Assembly (NCBI GenBank): GCA_946887085.1
Contig: CAMPKG010000167.1
Span: 1-7,553, forward strand
Source of the DNA: an uncultured Sphingobacteriales bacterium
Lineage (GTDB): Bacteria; Bacteroidota; Bacteroidia; Chitinophagales; Chitinophagaceae
Reading direction: 5' to 3'
Length of the DNA stretch: 7,553 nucleotides
The notes under the pieces were generated by a model, which saw only the letters and a list, made by a program, of their open reading frames with translations, made no database searches and was not told where the DNA came from. A program made the translations under genes and the position numbers. Positions 5,488 to 7,553 of the stretch are shown one piece after another (position 1 is the stretch's first letter; the number at the start of each line of letters is the position of its first letter).

Positions 5488-5573
5488 CCCTTTGGAGGGA
5501 GTTAGGGGGAGGAACACTCGCGAAGAATACCCGCATTACTCGCTCCACCCCCTATCCCCGTCAGCGGGGGATA
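5488..5573. repeat. Structured GC-rich intergenic element, BIME/REP-like
   Basis: The element holds three nested structures. A small hairpin CCCT-TTGG-AGGG spans 5488-5499. A long-range stem pairs TAGGGGGAGG (5503-5512) with CCACCCCCTA (5545-5554), with a single A-A mismatch. A second hairpin, TATCCCC (5553-5559) with GGGGATA (5567-5573), closes the right side. The strings TTTGGAGGGAGTTAGGGGGAGG and its relatives resemble the short repeats scattered between genes in many Bacteroidota genomes (from memory). The whole fills almost all of the space between the terminator and the sppA stop. No U-tail follows on either strand, so it is not itself a classical terminator. Copy number in the genome cannot be judged from one window. 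Confidence 0.55.
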
Positions 5574-5580
5574 AGTAATG

Positions 5581-7365
5581 CTATCGAATGTTGAAACCGA
5601 AGGGCAGCGCCATCAGGGTCTTACCATTCATATGTTTCAGCTCACGCATCTGTTTCAGGAATTCGTAATCACCACCGAGCTCTTTTTCTATGGCTGCCTT
5701 CATTACTTCAGCAGAAGCGGATGAACCTTTGAAGCGGCGGAGCATCATCTCAAATTTATCGGCAGGTTCAGGGTAAGTTACCACCTGGTATTCTTTAAGC
5801 TTTGCAAGCTTCGATGCACTTGCTATTGCGCGGTTCACATCGCCGTAGCCATCGATAAGGCCCAGCCTTAGTGCATCCTCACCCGACCATACACGGCCCT
5901 GGGCAATGCTGTCAACGTTCTCTACCGGCATTTTGCGGCCCATGGCTACACGGCTTTTGAAGATGTTGTAAATATTGTCTACCATGCGCTGCATACGGGC
6001 CGATTCGTCGGGTGTGAGTGCGCGCGCTGCAGTAGGGAAGTCGGCATAAGGTGCATTCTTCACCTCATCGAAGCTCACACCCAGTTTGTTCTTCATCATG
6101 TTCTCGATGTTGAACAACACACCGAATACCCCAATGCTACCTGTAATGGTATTTGGCATAGCGAAGATGCTGTCGGCCTTGCAGGAGATATAATATCCGC
6201 CTGACGCAGCTACATCGCCCATGGCAACTACCAGTGGTTTTTTCTTTTTAAGTAAATCAAGTTCGCGGAGTATAACTTCTGAGGCCAATGCGCTACCACC
6301 CGGAGAGTTCACGCGCAATACCACTGCTTTTACTTTATCGTTCTTAGCTACTTTACGTATCTGTTCTACGAATGTTTCCGACGCTATCTGGTATTGGTCC
6401 TCTTCTTCACCGTCAACTATTGCGCCCTCTGCGAATAATACCGCAATGTGGTCATCTTTCATTTTCCTGTTACGGCGTACATTCTCAGCATAGTCGTCTA
6501 TAGAAACATACTTTACTGCTTCTTTTTCTTCGCGGTCCGTTTTTGCTTTCAGACGTTGCTCCACCTCATCCCAATAGTTGAGGCCGTCCACCAGCTTATA
6601 CTTCAACGCATCTTCCGGGAATTGGATAGCGCCTGTGGCCGTCCATTGATAGATGGTTGCAGTATCAGCTTTAGTATGTTCCGAAACAGCGCTCATGAAC
6701 TCTTTCCAGAAATCGGCCTGGAACTCAGTTATCTGCTGGCGGTTCTCGGGGCTCATCTCGTAAGCGCGCAACGGTTCAGTAGCGCTTTTGAATTTGCCCG
6801 CGTAGAATATCTCCGGCTGTATTTCCAGTTTATCCAGCGTGCCTTTGAAAAATGGCATCACTGTCGCAAAGCCTTTCAGCTCGATATCGCCCATGGGATT
6901 GAGGAAAATGCTATCGGCAGCAGAGGCAATATAGTATGCTCTCTGGGGTATGTTCTCGCCATAAGCATATACGAATTTTTTGCTCGTTTTAAAATCGGCA
7001 ATGGCAGCACGCAGCTGTTGCAGGGTAGCCCAGCCATTTGGCGTACCCGAAAGCTTTATCAGAACGCCGTCGATCTTGTCATCATCTTTTGCTTTCTCCA
7101 GTGAGTGTACCACATCGTAGACGCCGGCGGAATAAGCATCATCATCGCTGAATGCGGCAAATGAATTTTTCTCTCCCTGCTCGTGGAAGGCTTTGTCGAG
7201 ATCAATGACCAGAACGCTGTTATCTGCGATCTCCACTTTTGTACCGGCCTCATCTGCCTTGGATACAGCATTAACGATCAAACCAATGGTGATACCTACC
7301 AGGATGACGCCGCCTATGATCATGGCCAGCATCGAGGCAAAAAACATTTTAAAAAACTGTTTCAT
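5581..7365 (-). CDS. sppA: Signal peptide peptidase SppA, 67-kDa type (peptidase S49)
   Basis: A 594-residue inner-membrane serine protease that degrades signal peptides left after secretion. One membrane anchor lies at ~12-33 and the rest faces the periplasm. Two tandem S49 domains are present, as in the long E. coli form. The N-terminal one (~85-260) carries the catalytic Lys193 in GKFKSATEPL, matching Lys209 of E. coli. The C-terminal one (~305-510) carries the nucleophile Ser358 in RVNSPGGSALASEV, matching Ser409. Other landmarks are AASGGYYIS (386-394), ITGSIGVFG (407-415) and ARALTPDESARMQ (447-459). Both catalytic residues are intact, so it should be active. The ATG at 7363-7365 is followed directly by the charged/aromatic MKQFFK start of a signal anchor. 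A TATATTTG -7 box lies upstream. It appears monocistronic and converges on holB, with which it shares the terminator at 5444-5481. Confidence 0.95.
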   Translation of the reverse strand: MKQFFKMFFASMLAMIIGGVILVGITIGLIVNAVSKADEAGTKVEIADNSVLVIDLDKAFHEQGEKNSFAAFSDDDAYSAGVYDVVHSLEKAKDDDKIDGVLIKLSGTPNGWATLQQLRAAIADFKTSKKFVYAYGENIPQRAYYIASAADSIFLNPMGDIELKGFATVMPFFKGTLDKLEIQPEIFYAGKFKSATEPLRAYEMSPENRQQITEFQADFWKEFMSAVSEHTKADTATIYQWTATGAIQFPEDALKYKLVDGLNYWDEVEQRLKAKTDREEKEAVKYVSIDDYAENVRRNRKMKDDHIAVLFAEGAIVDGEEEDQYQIASETFVEQIRKVAKNDKVKAVVLRVNSPGGSALASEVILRELDLLKKKKPLVVAMGDVAASGGYYISCKADSIFAMPNTITGSIGVFGVLFNIENMMKNKLGVSFDEVKNAPYADFPTAARALTPDESARMQRMVDNIYNIFKSRVAMGRKMPVENVDSIAQGRVWSGEDALRLGLIDGYGDVNRAIASASKLAKLKEYQVVTYPEPADKFEMMLRRFKGSSASAEVMKAAIEKELGGDYEFLKQMRELKHMNGKTLMALPFGFNIR

Positions 7366-7393
7366 CTTTTTGTCTATTTATATGCTAATGAAG

Positions 7394-7401
7394 CAAATAT
7401 A
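7394..7401 (-). promoter_or_regulatory. -7 promoter box of sppA
   Basis: On the minus strand, TATATTTG fits TAnnTTTG exactly and lies 28 bases before the ATG at 7365, giving a leader of roughly 20-25 bases. No TTTG element is visible at the usual distance upstream (~20 bases), so only half of the promoter pattern is present. Confidence 0.55.
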
Positions 7402-7435
7402 CGGGTAATGGCCTTTGATACCGGGCGATTTCGGT

Positions 7436-7468
7436 AAACGGCCTGATTGGCTCGGTTAGCTGCCGTTT
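7436..7468. repeat. Inverted repeat in the region upstream of sppA
   Basis: AAACGGC (7436-7442) and GCCGTTT (7462-7468) form a perfect 7-bp stem. The 19-base interior can extend it with CTGA / TTAG past a 2-base bulge. A shorter pair, TACCG / CGGTA (7419-7423, 7432-7436), abuts it. There is no strong T-run on either side. The rest of 7366-7553 holds no gene I can support: an ATG at 7545 followed by AAA AAC could be the start of a plus-strand gene with a MKN... signal peptide, but only three codons are visible. Confidence 0.35.
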
Positions 7469-7553
7469 GTTTCGGTGAGTGATTGAAAGTGCAAATCAGT
7501 GGAATAAGAATCAACGAACCAGACCTGGCATAAATCAGCATTGGATGAAAAAC

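Noticed and set aside
6448..7104. A 218-codon open frame on the plus strand opposite sppA
   Set aside because: It lies wholly antisense to a firm sppA with intact catalytic motifs, its translation shows no recognisable domain, and its start lacks a promoter box.
1..7553. tRNA, rRNA, insertion sequence or phage genes
   Set aside because: I found no cloverleaf, no transposase or integrase motif, no long terminal inverted repeats and no target-site duplication; neighbouring genes are typical chromosomal housekeeping and envelope genes.

Overview
The window looks like an ordinary chromosomal stretch from a Bacteroidota genome, most likely the Chitinophagaceae or a close relative. The signs are TonB C-terminal-domain proteins ending in the PKW(R/K)PGKQNG signature of this phylum, promoters of the TAnnTTTG type, no Shine-Dalgarno sequences before starts, an Arc-like ribbon-helix-helix protein containing KWAADEFRSVNGQ, and a 67-kDa-type SppA. 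The lineage is inferred from protein style, not from a search.

Left part (1-1751, plus strand). The window opens inside a gene for a MORN-like/TonB-C protein (1-498, 5' end missing). A secreted paralogue with only a signal peptide and a TonB C-terminal domain follows 21 bases later (520-948). A hairpin closes this pair. A 196-base gap with a 12-bp palindrome leads to a small cysteine-containing lipoprotein (1170-1712), which ends at a second, closely similar hairpin shared with the convergent gene on its right.

Middle part (1764-4235, minus strand). Here lie a di-haem cytochrome c peroxidase/MauG-family probable lipoprotein (1764-2975), a 60-residue ribbon-helix-helix protein starting at GTG (3067-3249) with its own strong terminator, and an SPFH/band-7 membrane protein (3316-4179). 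SPFH and the ribbon-helix-helix gene probably form one operon, driven by a good TTTG/TATCTTTG promoter that carries helically phased GATAT repeats.

Right part (4295-7553). The DNA polymerase III delta' gene holB (4309-5445, plus) diverges from SPFH. Its -7 box sits only six bases before the ATG, so its mRNA may be nearly leaderless. holB and the convergent sppA (5581-7365, minus) share a 13-bp-stem bidirectional terminator, followed by a compact structured GC-rich element that resembles the dispersed intergenic repeats of Bacteroidota. The window ends in the upstream region of sppA.

The genes do not form one pathway: envelope functions (TonB-C pair, lipoprotein, peroxidase, SPFH, SppA) are interspersed with a replication gene. 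I see no mobile element, CRISPR array, tRNA, rRNA or defence island. The most interesting points are the SPFH/ribbon-helix-helix pair with its possible autoregulatory operator, the near-leaderless holB transcript, the tandem TonB-C paralogues, and the structured repeat at 5488-5573.
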